Below the pieces are notes generated by a model. It had not been told where the DNA came from. It did not search any database and was given only the letters and a program-made list of their open reading frames with translations. A DNA stretch of 14,142 nt from an uncultured Treponema sp. (GTDB taxonomy: Bacteria; Spirochaetota; Spirochaetia; Treponematales; Treponemataceae): the NCBI GenBank assembly GCA_937877535.1, contig CALFJF010000009.1, positions 1-14,142 of the forward strand, given 5' to 3'. Each line of letters opens with the position of its first letter. The first letter of the stretch is position 1. The position numbers were made by a program, and so were the translations under genes. This document shows positions 1 to 5,038 of this stretch, piece after piece.

Positions 1-1
1 A

Positions 2-676
2 TTCCCCGCGCTGTACGCCGCGGGAATCCTGAGCTTTGAGGGCGTGGTCAAGGTGGTTCGGGAGCGCGGACTCATCATGCAGAAGGTGTGCGAGGAGATA
101 GCGGCTGCGAACGAGGGACACGCACCGGGCATGAGCGCGATTCTGGGGCTTCCTCCTGAGAAGGTGCGCGAGATTGCGGACGGAATCGAGGACGCGTATG
201 CCGCAAACATGAACTCCTCAAAGCAGACCGTCATCTCAGGCACGTTCGACGCGCTCACAAAGGCGGAGGAGGCCGCGAAGGCAGCGGGGGCAAGGCGCGC
301 GGTGAGGCTCGCCGTGGCGGGGCCGTTCCACAGCCCGCTCATGCAGAAGGCGGCGGACGAGTTCGGCGCGTTCCTTGAGGGCGTCGAGTTCTCCGACCCG
401 AAAATCCACCTTTTCTCGAACGTCACCGGAAAGGAGGTGTCGAAGGGGGCGGACGCGAAGTCGAGCGCGGTTCTGCATCTTACGCACCCCGTGCTTTGGA
501 CCGACGAGGAGTCGGTGCTTGCGAACGTCATCTCGGTGGAGGGCGGCGCGGACGCTTGGAAGGTGCTTGAGGTGGGACCCGGAAAGGTGCTTTCGGGGCT
601 GTGGGAGCAGACCGAGTTCGGCGCGACGCTCAAGGCGGTGCAGGTGAACTCGTCAGAGGCTTTGCAGTCGTTGTAG
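2..676 (+). CDS. fabD: Malonyl-CoA:ACP transacylase FabD, 3' part (5' end outside window)
   Basis: FabD moves the malonyl group from malonyl-CoA to acyl carrier protein, supplying the extender unit for type II fatty acid synthesis in the cytoplasm. The open frame runs in from the left edge; the GTG at 44 is internal, because the in-frame upstream residues FPALYAAGILSFEG match the family just after the nucleophile-elbow GHSLGE. The catalytic Ser therefore lies only a few residues outside the window and roughly 95 residues are missing. Visible family landmarks are the RERGxxMQ segment, MSAILGLPPEKV, the ANxNSxxQ/VISG stretch, the catalytic His in AGPFHSPLM (codon 329-331), and EVGPGKVLSGL near the C terminus. 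The stop is TAG at 674. fabG follows 89 bp downstream on the same strand, the usual fab-cluster order. Codons are strongly GC-ending (GAG, AAG, GTG), unlike the genes from 1.6 kb onward. The identification is firm; only the N terminus is absent. Confidence 0.95.
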   Translation, partial: FPALYAAGILSFEGVVKVVRERGLIMQKVCEEIAAANEGHAPGMSAILGLPPEKVREIADGIEDAYAANMNSSKQTVISGTFDALTKAEEAAKAAGARRAVRLAVAGPFHSPLMQKAADEFGAFLEGVEFSDPKIHLFSNVTGKEVSKGADAKSSAVLHLTHPVLWTDEESVLANVISVEGGADAWKVLEVGPGKVLSGLWEQTEFGATLKAVQVNSSEALQSL

Positions 677-686
677 GATTTGTGTG

Positions 687-748
687 GAGGGGGTAGCGAC
701 CAACGAAGTGGGCGCGGAGGGGGAGACTTCCCCCTTCAAGATTCCCCC
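687..748. repeat. Nested G5/C5 inverted repeats in the fabD-fabG gap
   Basis: The 89-bp gap contains a perfect 7-bp hairpin, AGGGGGA at 718-724 and TCCCCCT at 729-735, with a GACT loop. An outer pair, GGGGG at 689-693 and CCCCC at 744-748, could enclose it. No U-tract follows the inner hairpin, so it is not a standard intrinsic terminator. It ends about 20 nt before the fabG ribosome binding site and could modulate fabG translation, stabilise mRNA, or be a remnant of a dispersed intergenic repeat. Which of these applies cannot be settled from one copy. Confidence 0.5.
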
Positions 749-755
749 AAAAAGT

Positions 756-760
756 GGAGA
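756..760 (+). promoter_or_regulatory. Shine-Dalgarno GGAGA that fixes the fabG start
   Basis: GGAG lies 6 nt before the ATG at 766. The alternative in-frame GTG at 754 overlaps this motif and has no comparable motif at the right distance, so ATG 766 is preferred. Confidence 0.75.
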
Positions 761-765
761 AAAAT

Positions 766-1509
766 ATGCTGTTGCAGAACAAGAAGGCTTTGGTTACGGG
801 AAGTTCCCGAGGAATCGGGCGGGGGATTGTGGAGGCGTTCCTGAAGAACGGGGCGGAGGTCTGGGGGCTTTGCTCGAAGCCGAGCGCGGCCAAGGCGGAC
901 TTGGAGAGGCTTGCTCAGGAGAACGGCGTGGCGTTCCACGAAATCTACGCGGACGTGGGGAACGCGGAGCAGGTGAGCGAGGTGGTGAAGGCGGCTTTGG
1001 CGGAGGCTGGCGGGTTCGACGCGCTGGTGAACAACGCGGGAATCACGCGCGACGGGCTTTCGTTCCGCATGAAGAAGGGCGACTGGGACGACGTTCTGAG
1101 GATAAACCTCACGTCGGCGTTCCTCATCTGCCAGATTGTCTCGAACGACATGATACGGAAGCGGAGCGGGTCAATCATCAATATGTCGTCGATTGTGGGA
1201 ATCCACGGGAACGGCGGCCAGGTGAACTACGCCGCGTCGAAGGGCGGGCTCATAGCCTACTCGAAGTCGCTCGCCGCCGAGGTGGGCGGTCGCGGAGTCC
1301 GCGTGAACGCGATTGCCCCGGGATTCATAGCGACCGACATGACGGCGGCGCTCAAGGAGGACATCCAGAAGGCGATGGTGGAGCGCATTCCGCTCAAGCG
1401 CGCGGGAACCCCCGAGGACATTGCGAACGCGGCCCTGTTCCTTGCGAGCGACCTGAGCGCGTACGTAACGGCGCAGGTCTTGGGCGTTGACGGCGGCATG
1501 GGCGCGTAA
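766..1509 (+). CDS. fabG: 3-oxoacyl-ACP reductase FabG
   Basis: FabG is the NADPH-dependent reductase that converts 3-oxoacyl-ACP to (R)-3-hydroxyacyl-ACP, the first reduction in each round of fatty acid elongation; it is cytoplasmic and normally a tetramer. The 247-residue product has the standard family length. The short-chain dehydrogenase landmarks are all present: TGSSRGIG at 11-18 for cofactor binding, NNAG at 89-92, the catalytic Ser142-Tyr155-Lys159 set in NMSSIVG and NYAASKGG with the same spacing as other FabGs, then VNAIAPGFIATDM and a GGMGA C terminus. The start is ATG 766, chosen because of the GGAG 6 nt upstream. It follows fabD at 89 bp and is probably cotranscribed. Codon use is very GC-rich like fabD. 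Other SDR reductases share the fold, but the fabD neighbour and the motif set make FabG the best call. Confidence 0.95.
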   Translation: MLLQNKKALVTGSSRGIGRGIVEAFLKNGAEVWGLCSKPSAAKADLERLAQENGVAFHEIYADVGNAEQVSEVVKAALAEAGGFDALVNNAGITRDGLSFRMKKGDWDDVLRINLTSAFLICQIVSNDMIRKRSGSIINMSSIVGIHGNGGQVNYAASKGGLIAYSKSLAAEVGGRGVRVNAIAPGFIATDMTAALKEDIQKAMVERIPLKRAGTPEDIANAALFLASDLSAYVTAQVLGVDGGMGA

Positions 1510-1517
1510 TTAGTTTC

Positions 1518-1615
1518 AAAACGGCGGCACGCAAACGTATGGAAATCAGTTTTTGCTACATAGATGCAAAAAACTGATTTCTGTGACACAAACGGTGCTG
1601 CCGTTTTATTTTTTT
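1518..1615 (+). terminator. Two-tier hairpin ending in a T-tract, probable fabG terminator
   Basis: The outer arms AAAACGGCGGCAC (1518-1530) and GTGCTGCCGTTTT (1595-1607) pair over 13 positions with one G-U. They enclose an inner stem, GAAATCAGTTTTTGC (1542-1556) with GCAAAAAACTGATTTC (1566-1581), which has one bulged A. The outer arm runs into TTTTATTTTTTT. The position 8 nt after the fabG stop and the T-run support termination of the fabD-fabG transcript. The size, about 90 nt of folded RNA, is unusual for a simple terminator. Confidence 0.7.
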
Positions 1616-1626
1616 CAAAAATACGA

Positions 1627-1632
1627 TAGAAT
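1627..1632 (+). promoter_or_regulatory. Candidate -10 hexamer TAGAAT for the lipoprotein gene
   Basis: TAGAAT matches TATAAT at 5 of 6 positions and ends 7 nt before the ATG at 1640, so the transcript would begin at or next to the start codon. No good -35 is seen; the expected position falls in the T-tract of the preceding terminator. No Shine-Dalgarno is present. Confidence 0.4.
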
Positions 1633-1639
1633 AGAAAAC

Positions 1640-2038
1640 ATGAAATATTCAATCAAACGGCTTTCTAAAATCTCCATTTCGATTTTTGTTTTGTTTTTGT
1701 TTTTTTCGTGCCACTCGGTTGTAGTCATTCCAGAAGATGCGTCGGCAAAGCAGTTGATTCAAAGCGGTCAAGACGAGTTTTCAAGCGGAAATTACAAAAA
1801 TGCGCTCAGATTTTACAATGCCACGCTTGAACGATACGGCGACGACCCCTCGATTTTTGTTGAGGCAAAATACGAAATCGGGCATATTTATATGAAGCAA
1901 AAAAAATACGATTACGCCGAAAACGTTTTTACAGAAATTTTGTCGCTTTACGCAAACACGCTTCCAGGTCAACTTCCTGGCGCGTATCAAAAACTCTCTC
2001 AATTTGAAATCGAAAAAATCGCAGAAAAACGAAAATAA
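1640..2038 (+). CDS. Small TPR-like lipoprotein
   Basis: The 132-residue product starts with a basic stretch (MKYSIKRLSK), a hydrophobic core (ISIFVLFLFF) and SC at 23-24. This is a relaxed, spirochaete-type lipobox, so the mature protein should be lipidated on Cys24 and exported to an envelope membrane. The rest is helical and TPR-like: a GxxxFxxGxYxxAL unit at about 47-60 (GQDEFSSGNYKNAL) and a second unit, AKYEIGHIYMKQKKYDYAENVF, at about 78-99. TPR lipoproteins usually scaffold protein complexes in the periplasm. At this length it is too short for a full BamD, though it recalls that kind of protein. ATG 1640 is preferred over the in-frame TTG at 1553, because the upstream codons lie inside the fabG terminator hairpin and would bury the signal peptide. 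The gene is AT-rich, in sharp contrast to fabG, and no partner is apparent. Confidence 0.8.
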   Translation: MKYSIKRLSKISISIFVLFLFFSCHSVVVIPEDASAKQLIQSGQDEFSSGNYKNALRFYNATLERYGDDPSIFVEAKYEIGHIYMKQKKYDYAENVFTEILSLYANTLPGQLPGAYQKLSQFEIEKIAEKRK

Positions 2039-2078
2039 ACGATTTTTTTTGTTGAGCCTTGCAAAATACAAAAGCGTG

Positions 2079-2119
2079 AAAAAAACGGTGGTTGAACATT
2101 CAAAACCATCGTTTTTTTT
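2079..2119. terminator. Bidirectional intrinsic terminator between convergent genes
   Basis: AAAAAACGGTGGTT and AACCATCGTTTTTT form a stem with a single G-U on the plus strand (A-C on the minus strand). It is flanked by eight Ts on the plus strand and seven on the minus strand. It lies between the lipoprotein gene (stop at 2038) and the convergent YD-repeat gene (stop at 2145), so it can serve both. Confidence 0.85.
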
Positions 2120-2144
2120 GTCAAAATCTCGATTTTTGTGCGTT

Positions 2145-3281
2145 TTATTCAGGTTTGGAAGGCACGCCTTCGTAGACGATTTTTCTTTTTACAAGCCCGC
2201 TAAAATAATACGTGTATTTTATAAATGTTTCGCGCCCTCGTTCGCCCAAAGATTCGCGAATATAGGTAACATTTCCGTGCGAGTCGTATTCGCTCCATTT
2301 TTCAAAACCGTCTGGAGAACCGCGTGGATTTTTTTCGTAAATCGCGCGTCCATTTTCATCGTAAAGCGCGACGATTTCGTATTCGTGTGAACCGTCGCCC
2401 GCTTTTGTTTCCTTGATTTTGCTTCTAAAACTGCCGTTTTCTCCGAATTTTGTGAGCGTCGTTCGCTCCCACTCGCGCCAACCTGCTGGCGTTGAAAAAG
2501 AACGTTTTTCGTATTTTTTTTGGAATGTTGTTTTTTCGTCTTCGTATTGATATTCGTTTATTTCTTCGCGGATTTCGTATCCGTTGGCGATTTTTTTGTA
2601 AATCGTGTTTTCTTTTTCGTCAAAAATCGTCCATTCTTCGCTTTCAATTTTTCCGCGTTCGTCTTTTTGAATTGCGTGCACTTTTTTTCCTTCTGCCGAA
2701 TATTCCGTAAAAACGCTATGTTTTTCTTCTCCCGCTCGATTTTTTGAAACCTCGCGGATTTCTCTGCCTTCGTCGTCAAATTCAAATTCGGTTTTTTCGT
2801 CCCATTCTTCCGCCGCATCGGTTTTTGAGCGCAAAATCGAAATCAACTCGCCATGTTCGTTGTACTCGTAAAAAAAGAAAAATCCGTCTTCGATTTTTTT
2901 TGTGATTTTTCCGTTTGAATCCGTTTCCGTTTCACTTTTTTTGATTTCTTCGGTTTCTGCAATTTCCACAATTTCTTCTGGCGGATTTGGAATCGGAGTT
3001 CCGTCGGTAAAATACGTGTATTTTGTATCCTTTATTTTGAGGACGTTTTGAAGAGTTTTTTTGCCATTTACCACAAATGAAATCGTTTGCGTGTGCGATT
3101 TTTCGCTTTTTGGTTCAGATTTTTGTTCAGAAATTTCGATTTCAGAAATCTCGTTTTTGATTTTTGCGTTTTCCGAAGGATTTTGGCGATTTTCGTGCAA
3201 ATACGAAAGAAATTCACAAACTGCAATTCCCGCCGCCGTTACAAGAATCGAAAGTCCAATTCGTTTTAACTCTAATTTCAT
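2145..3281 (-). CDS. Membrane-anchored YD/YwqK-like repeat protein, function unknown
   Basis: The 378-residue product has an N-terminal hydrophobic segment (residues about 8-28, LSILVTAAGIAVCEFLSYL) that should act as an uncleaved anchor or signal sequence. A charged Glu/Lys/Ser-rich linker (about 31-65) and a C-terminal two-thirds made of degenerate repeats follow. Repeat units centre on an aromatic-D/N-E-x-G core: YNEHGELI (140-147), FDDEGREI (168-175), YSAEGKKV (194-201), FDEKENTI (220-227), YDENGRAI (307-314) and YDSHGNVTY (332-340). Such YD-type beta repeats occur in RHS-like and MORN/YwqK-like proteins and usually form extended beta structures outside the cytoplasm. No toxin domain or RHS core terminus is seen, so this is not a polymorphic toxin on present evidence. 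The start is ATG 3281 with GGAGA 7 nt upstream. It lies 84 bp downstream of the 509-residue gene on the same strand, possibly as one operon. The function is unknown. Confidence 0.8.
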   Translation of the reverse strand: MKLELKRIGLSILVTAAGIAVCEFLSYLHENRQNPSENAKIKNEISEIEISEQKSEPKSEKSHTQTISFVVNGKKTLQNVLKIKDTKYTYFTDGTPIPNPPEEIVEIAETEEIKKSETETDSNGKITKKIEDGFFFFYEYNEHGELISILRSKTDAAEEWDEKTEFEFDDEGREIREVSKNRAGEEKHSVFTEYSAEGKKVHAIQKDERGKIESEEWTIFDEKENTIYKKIANGYEIREEINEYQYEDEKTTFQKKYEKRSFSTPAGWREWERTTLTKFGENGSFRSKIKETKAGDGSHEYEIVALYDENGRAIYEKNPRGSPDGFEKWSEYDSHGNVTYIRESLGERGRETFIKYTYYFSGLVKRKIVYEGVPSKPE

Positions 3282-3289
3282 TTACGTCT

Positions 3290-3328
3290 CCGCGATTTTC
3301 GTGTTCTTATGATACACGAAAATCGCGG
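3290..3328. promoter_or_regulatory. Perfect 15-bp dyad next to the YD-repeat gene start
   Basis: CCGCGATTTTCGTGT (3290-3304) and ACACGAAAATCGCGG (3314-3328) are exact reverse complements with a 9-nt loop. On the minus strand the 3' arm ends in the first G residues of the GGAGA ribosome binding site of the 3281 gene. A TATCAT hexamer (5 of 6 to TATAAT, plus-strand 3309-3314) sits at the centre. No T-tract follows in either direction, which argues against a terminator. It could be an operator around a -10 box, or an RNA hairpin that hides the ribosome binding site when the transcript comes from the gene upstream. Confidence 0.6.
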
Positions 3329-3339
3329 TGTCTGCCATT

Positions 3340-3353
3340 GCAAAAATTTTTGC
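3340..3353. repeat. Short perfect palindrome GCAAAAATTTTTGC
   Basis: This 14-bp perfect palindrome lies between the 509-residue gene stop and the 15-bp dyad. It could be a DNA-binding site, but AT-rich palindromes of this size arise easily by chance in this region. Confidence 0.35.
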
Positions 3354-3365
3354 CACTTGTTTTAC

Positions 3366-4895
3366 TCAACTTCCGAGGAAACTTTGAATGAGTTGAACAA
3401 AAAGATAGATTTTTTTGTAGACATCTACGCTCAATTCTTCGATTGGATGCTCGGCGAATCGCTCAAGTTCTTTCCAGTTTGTGAGCATTTCCGCGCGCGG
3501 GAGTTTTTTGTAATCGTCGATGAGCGATTTTGTGTCTTTTGCAAAAACGATGAGTTGTTTTGTGGTTTTTACAACGTATTCTTTTGCCGTGGCGTTGCTG
3601 TCGTTTATGAGTGTGCGAAGGATGTTTTTTGACTCGCGGTCGCGTTCACATCGAGGAAGCAACGTTTTGAATTTTATGCCGAATTCGCCACCTTCTTCGT
3701 TGTGTTTGTTGTCAAACGCGGTGATTTTTTCGCTCGCTTCCATTATGGAATTGTACGCTTCGCTCATTTGTTGCGAAAGTTCAGGATTTGTCCATTTTCC
3801 GCGCACCAGCACCAAATCAGCCAGTTCTCGAACGTCTTTTTTCACAAATTCAATCAAAAACGATTTGAGATAATTGAGCGGCTTTGCAAATTCGTAAGGA
3901 GGAAGCCCTCTTTTTACAAAAACCTCGCTGCCTTCTTCGGTGTAATGCTTTGTGGCAAAAATCGCCGTTGTATTGAAAATCTGGCTCAAAAGGCTGTCAA
4001 TTTTTGAATTTTTTTGTTCGTTTTCAAGTTTTCGCACCGTGGAAATCGCTTCCGAGCGTACTTTTTCGATATACGGCGAAACGATAAATTCGCGCTTTTC
4101 GTCGATGCTCGCTTCGTAAAACGGGTCTTTTGTGGCGAGTTGAATTATCATTTCAAAAATTTTCGCCTGCTTCATTTGCGAAAGGCGCGTTACGATTTTG
4201 TTCCAATGCGCGACTTTTATTGGCTCCGTGCCGCGCGTTGTCTTAAAAAATTGAATCAAGTCAGACCAATCGCTCACGGTTGGAATCGTCCACGCCACAG
4301 TAAGAAAATCCTTGAGGTCATCGGCGATGTAAGAAGCGTCAATCGCCTTAAAATCGGGAGTTGTCTGAAAATAATGCTCTTGCATCGAAGAATCGAATTT
4401 TTTGAGCAAAAAGTAAAAATCAAAAAGACAAAATTGCTTAAAATACGCCAATTTTGAATTGAGCGCGTCGATTTGCTCCGATTTTTCCGTTGTAAACGCT
4501 GCGGCGAGTTTTTCGGATTCTTCTTTTATTTTATTTTTGAGTTGGTCGAACGGCATATTCGCGGAAAGCGACGTTATTGATTCTTCGGAAAGTTGCTCGA
4601 TTGATTGTTTTTGCGCTTCCGTAAGCGAATAATCGATAACCATCATTTTGTAGGCATTTGGATTTTGTTGCGCGTTGAATGCAATTTGGCAAGGCGCAAC
4701 TGCCTTGTAAATCTCAAAAAAGAATTTTGCAAGCGAAGGAAGCGCCTGTCCTGAACTATGTTTGTAAAATTTATAGCGAGTTTTTGAAAGATTCTTTGCG
4801 ATTTGTTTGAGAACGCGCTTTTTCTCCGCAGCGGGGTCTTTTTTGCTGAAGAGAGAGCCAAATACTTTTTGAAATAAAGATTCGGTGTTTGCCAT
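3366..4895 (-). CDS. Uncharacterised 509-residue helical protein, possibly DUF5312-like spirochaete family
   Basis: I do not recognise a function. The 509-residue product is strongly helical in composition, with many amphipathic Lys/Glu/Leu stretches. It has no obvious signal peptide, no long membrane segment, few cysteines and no nucleotide-binding or metal-binding motif that I can see, so it is probably cytoplasmic or peripherally membrane-associated. From memory it resembles the treponemal proteins grouped as DUF5312; that assignment is recollection and not tested. It begins MANTESLFQKVFGSLFSKK, a short amphipathic head that could contact a membrane, and ends LFVQLIQSFLGS. The start at 4895 lacks a Shine-Dalgarno; a TTGACA/CACAAT pair places transcription initiation almost at the ATG. 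The YD-repeat gene follows 84 bp downstream on the same strand. Composition is AT-rich like its neighbour. Confidence 0.75.
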   Translation of the reverse strand: MANTESLFQKVFGSLFSKKDPAAEKKRVLKQIAKNLSKTRYKFYKHSSGQALPSLAKFFFEIYKAVAPCQIAFNAQQNPNAYKMMVIDYSLTEAQKQSIEQLSEESITSLSANMPFDQLKNKIKEESEKLAAAFTTEKSEQIDALNSKLAYFKQFCLFDFYFLLKKFDSSMQEHYFQTTPDFKAIDASYIADDLKDFLTVAWTIPTVSDWSDLIQFFKTTRGTEPIKVAHWNKIVTRLSQMKQAKIFEMIIQLATKDPFYEASIDEKREFIVSPYIEKVRSEAISTVRKLENEQKNSKIDSLLSQIFNTTAIFATKHYTEEGSEVFVKRGLPPYEFAKPLNYLKSFLIEFVKKDVRELADLVLVRGKWTNPELSQQMSEAYNSIMEASEKITAFDNKHNEEGGEFGIKFKTLLPRCERDRESKNILRTLINDSNATAKEYVVKTTKQLIVFAKDTKSLIDDYKKLPRAEMLTNWKELERFAEHPIEELSVDVYKKIYLFVQLIQSFLGS

Positions 4896-4901
4896 TCTTT
4901 C

Positions 4902-4930
4902 ATTGTGAAGAAATATAGTGCTTCTGTCAA
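4902..4930 (-). promoter_or_regulatory. Promoter for the 509-residue gene (leaderless type)
   Basis: On the minus strand there is a perfect -35 TTGACA (4930-4925), a 17-nt spacer and CACAAT (4907-4902, 4 of 6 to TATAAT). GAAAGA and the ATG at 4895 follow directly. Initiation 6-7 nt after the -10 would start the mRNA at the start codon. A TATATT at 4917-4912 is an alternative -10 but lacks a -35 at the proper distance. Confidence 0.55.
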
Positions 4931-4979
4931 TGAATAGACCTTTTCAGAAAATGCCGCGCAATTTATTTCTAAAGCGAGT

Positions 4980-5009
4980 TTGACGAGCCTCCGTCTTTCG
5001 TGCTACCCT
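4980..5009 (+). promoter_or_regulatory. Candidate promoter of the activase gene
   Basis: TTGACG (4980-4985) is followed after 18 nt by TGCTACCCT, an extended -10 form with TACCCT at 5004-5009 (3 of 6). Transcription would start near 5015, giving a leader of about 24 nt that includes AGGGG at 5029-5033, a Shine-Dalgarno 5 nt before the ATG at 5039. The match is moderate at best. Confidence 0.35.
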
Positions 5010-5038
5010 TTGAAATCGCGCGTTTTTCAGGGGTAATT

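Noticed and set aside
684..1490. Long plus-strand open frame over fabG
   Set aside because: It is a shadow in another frame of the GC-rich fabG gene; the translation is Gly/Arg-rich with no family features.
1553..1639. Upstream TTG start for the lipoprotein gene
   Set aside because: It falls within the terminator hairpin and would place 29 residues before the signal peptide.
2145..3281. YD-repeat protein as an RHS or contact-dependent toxin with a downstream immunity gene
   Set aside because: The protein is only 378 residues, lacks the RHS core end motif and a toxin tip, and no small immunity-like gene follows; a terminator lies downstream.
5000..5038. Upstream GTG start for the activase
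   Set aside because: No ribosome binding site, overlap with the candidate promoter, and ATG 5039 has AGGGG at the proper spacing and fits the family N terminus.
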